Below, piece after piece: positions 17,781-28,989 of a DNA stretch of 64,000 bases. This DNA is from Sphingomonas sp. (GTDB lineage Bacteria > Pseudomonadota > Alphaproteobacteria > Sphingomonadales > Sphingomonadaceae), in contig NZ_JAFKMA010000001.1 of NCBI RefSeq assembly GCF_017304635.1, positions 1,116,001 to 1,180,000 on the forward strand, written 5' to 3'. The position numbers and the translations under genes were made by a program. Position 1 is the stretch's first letter. Each line of letters opens with the position of its first letter. Under the pieces are notes generated by a model. The model saw only the letters and a program-made list of their open reading frames with translations. It was not told the origin of the DNA and did not search any database.

Positions 17781-20396
17781 ATGACGTTCGACCGAGGCTT
17801 TCGCCGTTATCTGCTGCTGGGCGGCGCCGCGCTGGCGCTGACCGCATCGCCGGCCATGGCACAGGAGGCCGCGAGCGGCCCGGCCGCGCCGACCACCGCT
17901 CCCGCCGCCGACGCGCCGCAGGAAGCCGGCGCGTTGCAGGACATCGTGGTCACCGCGACCAAGGTCGCGACCAACCTGCAGAAGACGCCGATCTCGATCA
18001 GCGTGCTGAGCACCGAGGCGTTGCAGGATCGCCACGTGCAGAGCCTGTTCAACCTGGCCGACGGCACCGTCCCGTCGCTGCGCGTCGCCACGTTCGAAGC
18101 TCGCCAGTCGGCGCTGACCATCGGTATCCGCGGCATCGTCCCCTACGACCAGAACCAGACCGCGCGTGACGGCGGTGTCAGCGTCTATATCGACGGGGTC
18201 GCGCTGGGTAAGACGCAAGGCCTCAACGCCGCGCTGTTCGACATCGAGCGGATCGAAGTGCTGAAGGGTCCGCAGGGCACGCTGTTCGGCCGCAACACCG
18301 AAGGCGGCGCGCTGTCGCTGGTCACCCGCGCGCCGACCGGCGAGTTCGACGGCCGCATCTCGGCCGGCCTGGGCAATTACGGCAGCCGCAGCAGCGAGGT
18401 CCATATCGACCTGCCGGCGTTCGCCAATGTCGCGATCAAGCTCGACGGCGTCTATCAGCACCAGGATCCGACCGTGAAGGACCCACTCGCGGGCTCGACC
18501 GGCTGGAACTATTACGACCGCAAGGGCGGCCGCATCGCCGCGCGCTGGAAGCCGGTCGACGGCTTCACCGCCGACATCGCGTACGACTATGCCAAGGACG
18601 ACAACACGCCGCAGTTCAGCCAGCTGCTGAGCTACAACCCGAACGGCTATCAGGTCGGCACCTACACCAACCCGGTGAGCGGCGCCGTCGGGACGCAGCT
18701 ATACCTGCCGACCGCCGTGAACGGCGCGGCAGTCACGTGCGGCGGCACCAGCGCCACGGTCTGCATCGCGCCGAAGGGCCCGCTGGTCAACGTCCACACC
18801 CAGCGTCAGACCAGCGCCGATATCGGCGTGCCGCAGCAGCCGAGCGTCGACATCACGCACGGCGTCTCCGCCAACCTGCGCTACACCGCGGCGCCGTGGC
18901 TCGAACTGCGCTCGATCACCGCATGGCGCGGCGTTTCGACCGACCAGTGGGACAATTCGGGCGGTCCGGCTCGCGTGACCTTCCAGCCGTCGGTGTCGGC
19001 GACGACCGGCCTGTTCAGCCGCTACAGCCTCTCGTTCCTGCGCCAGCACCAGTTCAGCCAGGAATTCCAGGCGGTCGGCAGCTCGAACGGCTTCAACTAC
19101 GTGCTCGGCGCCTATTACTATACCGAGCACGCCACCGAATACGCCGCGACGCCGTCGAGCAACCAATGGAATGGCGACGGCACCGGCTACGTCATCCGCA
19201 GCCCGATCGTGACGGGCACGGTGACCTCGGGCAATTCGGGCTACCAGCCCTACGCGCCGTCGTGCAGCAACACGCTGGCATCCACCGTTCCGCAGTTCAC
19301 CAACAGCTGCCAGTTCATCACGCGCGCCAGCGAAGCGTACGATCACAACTACTCGGTGTTCGGCAACCTGACCTACACGCCGGACGGAATGGACTCGCTC
19401 CACTTCACGGCCGGCGGTCGCTGGACCAAGGACAAGCGCCGCGGCCGGCTCTACGTGGTCAACAATACGCCGCAGGGGTTCACCTTCTCGAACAGCATCA
19501 GCCGGTTCGACCCGATGTTCAACGTCGCGATCGATGCGACGCAGGACGTCCATCTCTACGCCAAGTACTCGACCGGCTTCCGCGCCGGCGGCGCCAACGA
19601 CCGCTCGCAGAGCTTCAACCAGTTCGGGCCGGAATCGGTCAAGTCGTACGAAGTCGGCGCCAAGATGGACTTCTGGGATCACAAGGGTCGTCTGAACCTT
19701 GCCGGCTACATCATGGACCGCAAGAACACGCAGTTCGACTTCGATATCTATGATACGCAGGCGGGCAGCCCGACGTTCAACAGCCACATCGAGCAGACGG
19801 TGAATGCGGGCAACACCAAGATCCGGGGTATCGAAGCGGATCTGACGTTGCGCCCGGTTCCGGAACTGACGCTGAGTGCCTCGTACGCCTACACCTACTG
19901 GAAGGCACCGTCGGCGGTGAACCCGACCTTGGGCGGCCCGGCGCAGCAGCTGTACATCGTCTACACGCCGAACAATGCGGCGTCGGGCGCGATCGATTAC
20001 GAGGTGCCGGTAGCCGCTGGCGATACCAAGGTGCGCTTCCACCTCGACGCCAACTATGCGAGCAGCCAGTACAGCTTCCAGCTCGAGCCGACCAAGACCG
20101 ACCCGAGCTTCGTGATGAACGGCCGCATCGCGCTCACCGACATCAATGTCGGCGACCGCAACAAGGTGACGCTGGCGTTCTGGGTGCGCAACCTGCTCGA
20201 CCATACGTACATCTATCGCCGCTCGGCCGCGAACTCGTCGCCGGTGCTCAACTATTGCGGCAGCAACGGCCTGAACGGCACGGCGGCCTGCACGCCGAAC
20301 ACGCTGATTTCGACCAACTATGGCGGTATCCTCGGCGATTACGGCAACCTCAACCCGCCGCGGACCTGGGGTTTCGAGCTCAGCGCAAAGTTCTGA
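17781..20396 (+). CDS. TonB-dependent outer-membrane receptor
   Basis: 871 residues. Signal peptide residues 1-28 (ends SPAMAQ), an Ala/Pro-rich spacer, TonB box-like DIVVTATK at 54-61, plug domain (SVYIDGVALGK..., IERIEVLKGPQGTLFGRNTEGG), then a 22-strand barrel ending FELSAKF with terminal Phe. This is the large sphingomonad type that imports iron chelates, plant sugars or aromatic compounds; substrate cannot be deduced. It is divergent from gspC and followed by a terminator, so it is monocistronic. Confidence 0.94.
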   Translation: MTFDRGFRRYLLLGGAALALTASPAMAQEAASGPAAPTTAPAADAPQEAGALQDIVVTATKVATNLQKTPISISVLSTEALQDRHVQSLFNLADGTVPSLRVATFEARQSALTIGIRGIVPYDQNQTARDGGVSVYIDGVALGKTQGLNAALFDIERIEVLKGPQGTLFGRNTEGGALSLVTRAPTGEFDGRISAGLGNYGSRSSEVHIDLPAFANVAIKLDGVYQHQDPTVKDPLAGSTGWNYYDRKGGRIAARWKPVDGFTADIAYDYAKDDNTPQFSQLLSYNPNGYQVGTYTNPVSGAVGTQLYLPTAVNGAAVTCGGTSATVCIAPKGPLVNVHTQRQTSADIGVPQQPSVDITHGVSANLRYTAAPWLELRSITAWRGVSTDQWDNSGGPARVTFQPSVSATTGLFSRYSLSFLRQHQFSQEFQAVGSSNGFNYVLGAYYYTEHATEYAATPSSNQWNGDGTGYVIRSPIVTGTVTSGNSGYQPYAPSCSNTLASTVPQFTNSCQFITRASEAYDHNYSVFGNLTYTPDGMDSLHFTAGGRWTKDKRRGRLYVVNNTPQGFTFSNSISRFDPMFNVAIDATQDVHLYAKYSTGFRAGGANDRSQSFNQFGPESVKSYEVGAKMDFWDHKGRLNLAGYIMDRKNTQFDFDIYDTQAGSPTFNSHIEQTVNAGNTKIRGIEADLTLRPVPELTLSASYAYTYWKAPSAVNPTLGGPAQQLYIVYTPNNAASGAIDYEVPVAAGDTKVRFHLDANYASSQYSFQLEPTKTDPSFVMNGRIALTDINVGDRNKVTLAFWVRNLLDHTYIYRRSAANSSPVLNYCGSNGLNGTAACTPNTLISTNYGGILGDYGNLNPPRTWGFELSAKF

Positions 20397-20425
20397 TCTT
20401 CGGATCGGAGCCCAAAAGGGGGAAA

Positions 20426-20456
20426 GGCGGTGCGCGCAAGCGCGCCGCCTTTTTTG
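20426..20456 (+). terminator. Rho-independent terminator of the TonB receptor
   Basis: Stem ggcggtgcgc / gcgcgccgcc (one G-T pair), GCAA tetraloop, followed by six T residues, 30 bp after the stop codon. Confidence 0.9.
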
Positions 20457-20761
20457 CGCAGTCGGCGAGACGAACTAGCAACGCTAGTTCGCACACCGAC
20501 CAGCACGGCCGACGGCGCCAAAGGCGCCGGTCGACGACGCGGCTTCGCCGCGGCGCCAGGCGAGATGACGCCGTAACGGCGCTCACGATTGCCGACGGCC
20601 TCGCGGTCCCGCTACGCAGCCTTCCCCGGACGGCATACGATATCGGCCACACGGAAACGCGCCGCGGCAGAGCCGCGTCGTCGGACCTCGACAGAGCCGA
20701 GGCCGGCCGCGCTGGCGAACGTGCGGATCAGCTACGCTCATCCGTCTCACTCGTTGCGCGA
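20457..20761. other. Hairpin-rich spacer between the receptor terminator and tRNA-Val
   Basis: Roughly 300 bp without a credible gene. It contains a perfect 9-bp hairpin cgaactagc/gctagttcg (20471-20491) and a ggcgcc-aaa-ggcgcc hairpin (20514-20528). Open frames here have no family features. It may hold decayed repeats. Confidence 0.55.
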
Positions 20762-20836
20762 TGGTGGGCGCGACAGGGATTGAACCTGTGACCCCACCCG
20801 TGTGAAGGGTGTGCTCTACCGCTGAGCTACGCGCCC
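20762..20836 (-). tRNA. tRNA-Val (CAC anticodon)
   Basis: The reverse complement folds as GGGCGCG acceptor, D-arm GCTC/GAGC, anticodon stem CACCC/GGGTG with loop TTCACAC (anticodon CAC), and T-loop TTCAATC. The 3' ACCA is encoded. Confidence 0.96.
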
Positions 20837-20861
20837 GATCGCCTGCCCCATTGCGGAGCCG

Positions 20862-20893
20862 CAAAAGGAAGGGGCGACGTCCAGCGTCGCCCC
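20862..20893 (-). terminator. Probable terminator downstream of hupB
   Basis: On the minus strand a 9-bp stem ggggcgacg/cgtcgcccc with a 5-nt loop is followed by TTCCTTTT. It sits between hupB and tRNA-Val, so it would end hupB transcription just before the tRNA. Confidence 0.7.
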
Positions 20894-20941
20894 GATGTCG
20901 TCGCCTTAGGACGATCGGCGGGCCGTTGTCCAGCCCGTAAA

Positions 20942-20972
20942 TGGGACCCATGACGGGGACTCGAACCCCGCA
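20942..20972 (-). other. tRNA 3'-end-like fragment (T-arm remnant)
   Basis: The reverse complement reads as a perfect T-arm, CGGGG-TTCGAGT-CCCCG, followed by TCATGGGTCCCA, resembling an acceptor strand and CCA end out of register by one base. No matching 5' acceptor, D-arm or anticodon arm is found in the preceding 100 bp. It looks like a decayed tRNA or an integration-site scar. Confidence 0.4.
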
Positions 20973-21026
20973 AACGATGCGTCGCCGAGACGCCCCGCCC
21001 CCGCCGACCGGGTCAGGGTCGCAAGC

Positions 21027-21299
21027 TCAGTTGACCGAGTCCTTCAGCCCCTTGCCCGCCTTGAACTTCGGCTGGCTCGACGCCTTGATTGTCATCGGCT
21101 CGCCGGTGCGCGGATTGCGGCCGGTCGAGGCCTTGCGCTTCGACACCGAGAACGTGCCGAACCCGACCAGGCGAACCTCGTCGCCCTTCTTGAGCGCGCC
21201 GCCGATCACGTCGAACACGGCCTCCACGGCCTTGGATGCATCGCCCTTGCTCAGGCCCGCCGTGTCGGCGACCGAAGCGATCAGCTCCTGCTTGTTCAT
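21027..21299 (-). CDS. hupB: DNA-binding protein HU (beta type)
   Basis: 90 residues beginning MNKQELIASVADTAGLSKGD and containing the DNA-binding arm signature GFGTFSVSKRKASTGRNPRTGE. HU is the small histone-like nucleoid protein that bends DNA. Position downstream of lon on the same strand is the classical lon-hupB pairing. The 188-bp gap after lon carries a likely own promoter. Confidence 0.98.
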   Translation of the reverse strand: MNKQELIASVADTAGLSKGDASKAVEAVFDVIGGALKKGDEVRLVGFGTFSVSKRKASTGRNPRTGEPMTIKASSQPKFKAGKGLKDSVN

Positions 21300-21369
21300 C
21301 GGACTCGAAACCCCCGTTTTGAGTTTGTTGTTCTGAAAGAGACTCGCCTCCTTCCGGAGACAGGCGGCG

Positions 21370-21399
21370 CAGTAAGGCGATGGACTCGGGTCGAGTCAA
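21370..21399 (-). promoter_or_regulatory. Possible hupB promoter with a dyad
   Basis: On the minus strand TTGACT (21399-21394) is followed after 18 bp by TTACTG (21375-21370), about 70 bp before the hupB ATG. A 6-bp inverted repeat GACTCG-acc-CGAGTC (21397-21383) overlaps the -35 box. The -10 box is weak, so this is tentative. Confidence 0.4.
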
Positions 21400-21487
21400 A
21401 CCGTTTCCATCGCGCCATCGTCTCGTCGCAGGATTATGCGGCAGACCGTTTCGGCCCTATTCCGGTCGATCTGCCGCCTGATCGAGA

Positions 21488-23884
21488 TCAGTGATGCATT
21501 TCACCCGCGGGTGCGATCGGCGCCGGCGGTTGCGCCGCCAGCTCGTCCGCCTCGGTCCAGTCGATCGCTTCGAGCGGACCGGTCAGCGCCAGCCGCAGCA
21601 CCTCGTCGACATGCTCGACCGGCACGATCGTAAGACCCTCGCGGATGTTGGCCGGGATTTCGGCGAGGTCCTTCTCGTTCTCCTTGGGGATCAGCACCGT
21701 CTCGATCCCGCCGCGCAACGCCGCGAGCAGCTTCTCCTTCAGCCCGCCGATCGGCAGCACCCGCCCACGCAGCGTCACCTCGCCGGTCATCGCCACCTCG
21801 CGCCGCACCGGCACGCCGGTCAGCGTCGAGACGATCGACGTCACCAAACCGATCCCGGCCGACGGCCCGTCCTTCGGCACCGCGCCTTCGGGCAGGTGGA
21901 CGTGGATGTCCTTGCGCGCGAACAGGCTCGGCTTGATGCCGTAGGACGGCGAGCGTGCCTTGATGAAGCTCATCGCCGTCTCGGCGCTTTCCTTCATTAC
22001 GTCGCCCAGCTTGCCGGTCAGCTTGATCGCGCCCTTGCCCGGCACGGTGACACTCTCGATCGTCAGCAATTCGCCGCCGACCTCGGTCCACGCCAGGCCC
22101 GTCACCGCGCCGATCTGGTGCTCGGTTTCCGACAGACCGTGACGGTACTTCTGCACACCGGCATATTCATGAAGGTTGTCGGGCGTGATCGTCACGCTGG
22201 TCGCCTTGCCCTCCAGGATCTGGCGCAGCGCCTTGCGTGCCAGCTTCGCGATCTCGCGCTCCAGCGTGCGCACGCCGGCCTCGCGCGTATAGCGCTGGAT
22301 CAGCGCGCGCAGGCCCGCATTGGTCAGGACGAACTCGCCGTCCTTCAACCCGTGCGTCTCGATCTGCTTGGCGATCAGGTGGCGTTCGGCGATCTCGACC
22401 TTCTCGTCCTCGGTGTAGCCTTCGAGCCGGATGATCTCCATGCGGTCGAGCAACGGCTGCGGCAGGTTGAGCGTGTTCGCCGTCGTCACGAACATCACGT
22501 CCGACAGGTCGATGTCGATTTCGAGATAATGGTCGTTGAACTTGTTGTTCTGCTCCGGATCGAGCACCTCGAGCAGGGCCGACGCAGGATCGCCACGGAA
22601 ATCCTGGCCCAGCTTGTCGATCTCATCGAGCAGGAACAGCGGGTTCGACGCGCCGGCCTTCTTCAGGTTGGTGACGATCTTGCCCGGCAGCGAGCCGATA
22701 TAGGTACGGCGATGGCCGCGAATCTCGGCCTCGTCGCGCACGCCGCCCAGCGACTGGCGGATGAACTCGCGCCCCGTCGCCTTGGCGATCGACTTGCCGA
22801 GGCTGGTCTTGCCCACGCCCGGCGGGCCGACCAGGCACAGGATCGGGCCCTTCAGCTTGTTGGTCCGCGCCTGCACCGCCAGATATTCGACGATCCGGTC
22901 CTTGACCTTCTCCAGCGCGTAATGGTCCTCGTCGAGCACCGCCTGCGCCGCCGCGATGTCCTTCTTCAGCTTCGACTTCTTGCCCCACGGCAGTCCGAGC
23001 AGCACGTCGAGATAGTTGCGCACGACGGTCGCCTCGGCCGACATCGGCGCCATCGTCTTCAGCTTCTTCAGCTCGGCGGTCGCCTTGGTCCGCGCTTCCT
23101 TCGACAGCTTGAGCGTCGCGATCTTCTGGGTCAGCTCGGCGATCTCGTCGCCGTCGCCTTCCTCACCCTCGTTGCCGAGTTCGCGCTGGATCGCCTTCAA
23201 CTGTTCGTTGAGGTAATATTCGCGCTGAGTCTTCTCCATCTGGCGCTTGACCCGCGACTTGATCTTCTTCTCGACCTGCAAGACGCCGAGCTCGCCTTCC
23301 ATGAAGGCATAGACCATTTCGAGCCGCTTGGAGAGGTCGAGCTCGACCAGCAGCGCCTGCTTCTCGGCGACCTTGATCGCGATGTTGCCGGCGATCGAAT
23401 CGGCCAGCCGCGACGCGTCGTCGATCTCGCCCATCTGTACCGCCGTCTCGGCCGGCAGCTTGCGGTTGAGCTTCGAATAATTCTCGAACTGCTCGACCAC
23501 CGACCGCATCAGCGCGGTGACTTCCATGGTCGGCGCGACGTCCTGGTCGATCCGCTCGACCTCGGCGGTCAGATGATCGCCCGTCCCTTCCAGCGCCACC
23601 AGGTTGGCGCGCGCCTTGCCCTCGACCAGCACGCGCACGGTGCCGTCGGGCAGCTTCAGCAATTGCAGGATCGTCGCGATCACGCCCATGTCGTAGACGT
23701 CGTCGCGACCGGGATCGTCCTGACCGGGATCGAGCTGCGCCACCAGGAAGATTTCCTTGTCGGCGGCCATCGCGGTTTCCAGCGCGGCAACCGACTTGTC
23801 GCGGCCGACGAACAGCGGCACGATCATGTGCGGAAACACCACGATGTCGCGCAACGGCAGAACGGGGAAGGATTGGGTCGTCAT
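21488..23884 (-). CDS. lon: ATP-dependent Lon protease
   Basis: 798 residues counted from [20 protein letters not shown], the usual Lon start, with GGAG six bases upstream of the ATG. LON substrate domain 1 to about 200, coiled region, AAA+ module with Walker A GPPGVGKT (353-360) and the C-terminal Ser-Lys protease with S675 in PKDGPSAG and K718 in GGLKEK. It degrades misfolded and regulatory proteins in the cytoplasm. An in-frame ATG 23 codons upstream exists, but the extra segment has no Lon character. Confidence 0.98.
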   Translation of the reverse strand: MTTQSFPVLPLRDIVVFPHMIVPLFVGRDKSVAALETAMAADKEIFLVAQLDPGQDDPGRDDVYDMGVIATILQLLKLPDGTVRVLVEGKARANLVALEGTGDHLTAEVERIDQDVAPTMEVTALMRSVVEQFENYSKLNRKLPAETAVQMGEIDDASRLADSIAGNIAIKVAEKQALLVELDLSKRLEMVYAFMEGELGVLQVEKKIKSRVKRQMEKTQREYYLNEQLKAIQRELGNEGEEGDGDEIAELTQKIATLKLSKEARTKATAELKKLKTMAPMSAEATVVRNYLDVLLGLPWGKKSKLKKDIAAAQAVLDEDHYALEKVKDRIVEYLAVQARTNKLKGPILCLVGPPGVGKTSLGKSIAKATGREFIRQSLGGVRDEAEIRGHRRTYIGSLPGKIVTNLKKAGASNPLFLLDEIDKLGQDFRGDPASALLEVLDPEQNNKFNDHYLEIDIDLSDVMFVTTANTLNLPQPLLDRMEIIRLEGYTEDEKVEIAERHLIAKQIETHGLKDGEFVLTNAGLRALIQRYTREAGVRTLEREIAKLARKALRQILEGKATSVTITPDNLHEYAGVQKYRHGLSETEHQIGAVTGLAWTEVGGELLTIESVTVPGKGAIKLTGKLGDVMKESAETAMSFIKARSPSYGIKPSLFARKDIHVHLPEGAVPKDGPSAGIGLVTSIVSTLTGVPVRREVAMTGEVTLRGRVLPIGGLKEKLLAALRGGIETVLIPKENEKDLAEIPANIREGLTIVPVEHVDEVLRLALTGPLEAIDWTEADELAAQPPAPIAPAGEMHH

Positions 23885-25664
23885 GAACACTCCGGGAGCG
23901 CCGGACAGCGGCGCGTTTGCCCATCTATATGGGAAGCGTAAGCGTTCCATCAATCGCTGGCTGATCGCGGCGGCCGGTGGCGCGCTGGCGGCATCCGCGA
24001 GCGCGCAAGTCGCGTTGCCCAGGAAGGGCGAGCCGCCGCTGACCGCGCAGACGCAGCGGTCCGGCGGACCGATCGATCCCGATCAGGCCAAGCTCCAGTT
24101 CGACACCGCCGATCTGTCGTTCGAAATCCTGCCGACGACCGAGCAGTTGCGCGGCAAGGCGGTGCTGACCTTCACCGCCAGGGCGCCGCTCGATGTGCTG
24201 GTGATAGACCTCGACCGCAATCTGGGACCGCAAGCGATCGCGATCGACGGCAAGCCCCTGCCCCGCGCCGCGTTCGCCAATCCGGAAGGACGGCTGACGA
24301 TCAAGCTGCCACGCCGCTATGCGACCGGGCAGAAGGTGGTGGCGACGATCACCTATGGCGGCACGCCGCACGTCGCGGTGAAGGCGCCGTGGGACGACGG
24401 CGTCGTCTGGTCGAAGACGCCCGACGGCCAATTGTTCTTCGCCACCACGACCGAGGGCTATGGCTGCGACATCCTGTGGCCGTGCCTCGACTTCCCGCAG
24501 GGCGAGCCCGGCCGCGTCGACCTCCACATTACCGTGCCCAAGGGGCTGAAGGCGCCGTCCAACGGCGTGCTGCGCGGCGTCGACACGCTGCCCGACGGGC
24601 GGACCATCTGGAACTGGTCGGTCAAGCACCCCAACACCTACGCGATCGCGCTCAATGTCGCGCCCTACGAGGTGATTTCGGGCGAGTATAAGAGCCGCTT
24701 CGGCAACACGATCCCGATGTATTACTGGTATCTGCCGGGCGAGGAGGCGAAGGCGAAGGCGCTGTTCGCCGAATTCGCGCCGACGCTCGATTTCTACGAG
24801 GCGAATGTCGGCCCCTATCCCTTCGGCGACGAGAAGATGGGCGTGGTCGAGACCCCGCACATGGGCATGGAGCACCAGACCATCAACGCCTATGGCAACG
24901 GCTACAAGAAGGCGCCGGAGGGGTTCGACTGGCTGTTCCAGCACGAATTCGGCCACGAATGGTTCGGCAACCAGCTCACCGCGGCCAATTGGGACGATTA
25001 CTGGCTGCACGAGGGATATGAGGAATATATGCAGCCGGCCTACGGGCTGTGGCGCGAAGGCTTCGCTCGCTACGCCACGATGATGGACAGCCAGCGCAAC
25101 AAGATCGAGAACAAGGTGCCGATCGTCCGCGGCCGCTGGATCACCGAGGAGGAAGTGTACGAGGCCGACAAGGGCGGCCCGGGACAGGACATCTATTACA
25201 AGGGCGCGTGGATGCTCCACACGCTGCGCTGGCTGCTCGGCGACAAGGATTTCTGGGACGTCACCCGGCTGGAAGTCTATGGCCGCCCCGACCCCCGCCC
25301 CGGCAATTTCGCGCCGCGCTACGGCTCGACCGCGGAATATGAGGGGTTCGTGAAACGCGTCACCGGCAAGGACTATCGCTGGTTCTTCGACGTCTATCTG
25401 CGCCGCGCGGCGCTGCCCGATCTGGTCGAAGCGCGCACCGGAACCACGCTGACCCTGATCTGGATGACACCCGACGACCTCCCCTTCCCGATGCCGATCG
25501 AGGTGATGGTCGACAACAAGCTACGCCGCATCGACATGCCGGGCGGCACCGCGACGATCGCCGTCCCCGCCGACGCGCACGTCGTAGTCGATCCCTATGC
25601 TCGCGTGCTGCGGCGATCGAAGGCGGTCGAGGATTATCAGGCCGGGTTGCGCAAGCCGTCTTAG
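23883..25664 (+). CDS. M1 family zinc metallopeptidase, probably exported
   Basis: Predicted aminopeptidase of 593 residues. The start region [26 protein letters not shown] is followed by a hydrophobic stretch and ASASAQ, a likely signal peptide with a long n-region. The zinc site is complete: H354-EFG-H358 and E377, exactly 18 residues apart. The exopeptidase motif GxMEN is changed to GMEH, and the third ligand motif is WLHEGYEEY instead of WLNEGFA. The C-terminal ERAP-like helical domain is short. Its ATG overlaps the ATG of lon on the other strand, so the start is uncertain, but no other ATG/GTG/TTG lies before the signal core. Confidence 0.85.
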   Translation: MNTPGAPDSGAFAHLYGKRKRSINRWLIAAAGGALAASASAQVALPRKGEPPLTAQTQRSGGPIDPDQAKLQFDTADLSFEILPTTEQLRGKAVLTFTARAPLDVLVIDLDRNLGPQAIAIDGKPLPRAAFANPEGRLTIKLPRRYATGQKVVATITYGGTPHVAVKAPWDDGVVWSKTPDGQLFFATTTEGYGCDILWPCLDFPQGEPGRVDLHITVPKGLKAPSNGVLRGVDTLPDGRTIWNWSVKHPNTYAIALNVAPYEVISGEYKSRFGNTIPMYYWYLPGEEAKAKALFAEFAPTLDFYEANVGPYPFGDEKMGVVETPHMGMEHQTINAYGNGYKKAPEGFDWLFQHEFGHEWFGNQLTAANWDDYWLHEGYEEYMQPAYGLWREGFARYATMMDSQRNKIENKVPIVRGRWITEEEVYEADKGGPGQDIYYKGAWMLHTLRWLLGDKDFWDVTRLEVYGRPDPRPGNFAPRYGSTAEYEGFVKRVTGKDYRWFFDVYLRRAALPDLVEARTGTTLTLIWMTPDDLPFPMPIEVMVDNKLRRIDMPGGTATIAVPADAHVVVDPYARVLRRSKAVEDYQAGLRKPS

Positions 25665-25706
25665 GCTGCATGATCGCAGTGATGCACGATCGCTAGAGAG
25701 GCGCCG

Positions 25707-26312
25707 ATGATCGCTCAAATCCCGCAAGATCCGGTCGGCTGGCCCAGCCTGCTGGTCATCGCCCTCGGTTTCGCGGCGTTTTTCGTCGCGCTCCTGGTCG
25801 CGCGATCGCGCGTCAGGGCGGCTCCTGCGGCCAACGTTGCGCAGATGGCGCCGATGACGCGGCTGTGGATCATTGTGCAGGGCGTTGGGATCGGCATTGC
25901 CGGGTTCGGCCGGATCGACGCGGCGCTCGACCCCGCCTCGCCGCGGGCGATCGCCGAAGCGATCGTCGTCGCGACCCTGATGTTCGGCGCGGTCGCACTG
26001 TTCAACGCCTCGTCCCGCGCGATGGGCAAGAACTGGGCGATCGTCGCCCAGACCCGCAGCGACCATCTGCTCGTCGAAAGCGGCCCGTTCAAATGGGTGC
26101 GCAACCCGATCTACGTCGCGATGTCGTTCTTCATGTTCGCGATGGCGATCGCGTTCGGCCACACTCGCAACCTGATCGTCGCGATACCGGTATTCGCGCT
26201 CGGCACCTGGATGCGCGTGGCGCGCGAGGAATATCTGCTTCGCACGCAATTCGGCGCGGCTTACGACGCCTATGCCAACCGCGTGAAGCGGTTCGTGCCA
26301 GGGGTTTTTTGA
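25707..26312 (+). CDS. ICMT/PEMT-like membrane methyltransferase
   Basis: 201 residues with four or five membrane segments. The C-terminal signature GPFKWVRNPIYVAMSFFMF...EEYLLRTQFGAAYDAYANRVKRFVPG is the isoprenylcysteine carboxyl methyltransferase fold, in which RNP(I/M)Y and the final E-E pair bind S-adenosylmethionine. In bacteria such proteins methylate lipids or small molecules; the substrate is unknown. It follows the aminopeptidase by 42 bp on the same strand and may be cotranscribed. Confidence 0.88.
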   Translation: MIAQIPQDPVGWPSLLVIALGFAAFFVALLVARSRVRAAPAANVAQMAPMTRLWIIVQGVGIGIAGFGRIDAALDPASPRAIAEAIVVATLMFGAVALFNASSRAMGKNWAIVAQTRSDHLLVESGPFKWVRNPIYVAMSFFMFAMAIAFGHTRNLIVAIPVFALGTWMRVAREEYLLRTQFGAAYDAYANRVKRFVPGVF

Positions 26313-26337
26313 GGTTGTCGAGCGACCGGTTGGTTGC

Positions 26338-26931
26338 CTAATCGGGCGGTCGCAGCATCGACCAGAATTTCGGGCCGCCCTTCGGCACGTGCCACTCGCC
26401 GGTGACCGCGAAGCCGAGCGATTGATAGAGGCCGACATTGCTTTCGGTCGCGGTCTCCAGATAGGCGGGCATGCCATCGACCGCCACGCGGGCGAGACCT
26501 TCGCGGATCGAGCCCTTGCCGAGCCCCTGCCCCTGCGAACCCGGATCGACCCCGGCGATGTGGAGGTACCAGTGCCGCTGCGGCGGGGCATGCTCGTCGA
26601 TCGCATCGGCGACGCGCAACGCGCGCGGGATCGCGGTGCCGAGCGCGCCGATCAGCGGCAGAGCATGGCGGAGCATGTAAACGAGGCTCGGCGGCGTGCG
26701 GCCCGGCGCCTGCCACAGGGTCGCCGCCTGCGAGTGGCCGGTGACGAGGCGCATCCCGGCCGAATCTTCATCTAACAACAGCGCGAACAGCCGCGGCAGG
26801 CGTTTCGTACGCACCACGGGATCGGGAAAGACGTACGACATCGCCGGATCGTCGGCGAACGCCCGCCCGAGCATCGCGGCGATGGCGGTGCGGTCGGCGG
26901 CGGTTGCCTCTCGGATCGCCGCCGCCGTCAC
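26338..26931 (-). CDS. GNAT family N-acetyltransferase
   Basis: 197 residues. The acetyl-CoA loop is VDPGSQGQGLGKGSI (motif A), preceded by LHIAGV and followed by LETATESNVGLYQSLGFAVTGEW. The start is GTG at 26931, three bases after the clpX stop, so it is probably read from the clpX transcript. Substrate unknown. It converges on the methyltransferase gene with a 25-bp gap. Confidence 0.9.
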   Translation of the reverse strand: MTAAAIREATAADRTAIAAMLGRAFADDPAMSYVFPDPVVRTKRLPRLFALLLDEDSAGMRLVTGHSQAATLWQAPGRTPPSLVYMLRHALPLIGALGTAIPRALRVADAIDEHAPPQRHWYLHIAGVDPGSQGQGLGKGSIREGLARVAVDGMPAYLETATESNVGLYQSLGFAVTGEWHVPKGGPKFWSMLRPPD

Positions 26932-26934
26932 GGA

Positions 26935-28200
<1,266 letters not shown>

Positions 28201-28230
28201 TCAAACTTTCCTTCGCCCCGACGGGGGCTT

Positions 28231-28258
28231 GAGCGTCGGGCAGTGTAACCCGACGCTC
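28231..28258. other. Perfect 10-bp hairpin between clpP and clpX
   Basis: Arms gagcgtcggg (28231-28240) and cccgacgctc (28249-28258) with an 8-nt loop. There is no T-run on the minus strand. It could be an mRNA processing or stability element that sets the clpP:clpX ratio. Confidence 0.6.
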
Positions 28259-28314
28259 TTCATTACCACAATCACCAAAATAAGGCGTTTACGACGATCG
28301 CCTTTCGCCAGCGT

Positions 28315-28989
28315 TTACGCCGCCTGCGCTTCGTCCGCGGGCGCCGGGCGCTTGTCGAACACCTCGTCGACCAGCCCGAACGCCTTCGCTTCCTCGGCCT
28401 CGAGGAAATTGTCGCGGTCCATCGCGCGTTCGATCACCTCGATCGGCTGGCCGGTATATTTCGCATAGAGCGTGTTCATGCGGTGCCGGATACGCAGGAT
28501 TTCCTTCGCCTGGATCTCGATGTCCGACGCCATGCCCTGCGCGCCGCCCGACGGCTGGTGGATCATGATCCGAGCATTGGTCAGCGCGACGCGCATGCCC
28601 GGCTCGCCCGCCGCCAGCAGGAAGCTGCCCATCGACGCCGCCTGGCCGATGCACACCGTGCCGACGCGCGGACGGATGTATTGCATGGTGTCGTGGATCG
28701 CCATGCCCGCCGTGACGACGCCGCCCGGCGAGTTGATGTACATGAAGATGTCCTTCTTCGGGTTCTCGGACTCGAGGAAGAGCAGCTGCGCGGTGATGAG
28801 CGAGGCCATATGGTCCTCGACCGGTCCGACGACGAAGATGATCCGCTCGCGCAGCAGCCGCGAATAGATGTCGAAGCTGCGCTCGCCGCGGTTGGACTGT
28901 TCGATGACGATCGGCACCAGCCCGCCGGTCACGGGATCGATCTGGAAGCCGGGAGGCGTGAACTGGCCGGTTTCGAACGGATTCATCAT
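28315..28989 (-). CDS. clpP: ATP-dependent Clp protease proteolytic subunit ClpP
   Basis: 224 residues from the first of two adjacent ATG codons. Catalytic triad: S119 in [12 protein letters not shown]144 in MIHQPSGG, and an aspartate in [10 protein letters not shown]. The typical helix [19 protein letters not shown] follows. The tail [10 protein letters not shown] is non-conserved. ClpP is the serine peptidase partner of ClpX (and ClpA). Confidence 0.98.
   Translation of the reverse strand: MMNPFETGQFTPPGFQIDPVTGGLVPIVIEQSNRGERSFDIYSRLLRERIIFVVGPVEDHMASLITAQLLFLESENPKKDIFMYINSPGGVVTAGMAIHDTMQYIRPRVGTVCIGQAASMGSFLLAAGEPGMRVALTNARIMIHQPSGGAQGMASDIEIQAKEILRIRHRMNTLYAKYTGQPIEVIERAMDRDNFLEAEEAKAFGLVDEVFDKRPAPADEAQAA

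Noticed and set aside
20860-20980. Possible tmRNA (ssrA) acceptor piece because of the T-arm.
   Set aside because: No alanine acceptor features, no tag-coding frame and no matching 5' domain nearby.
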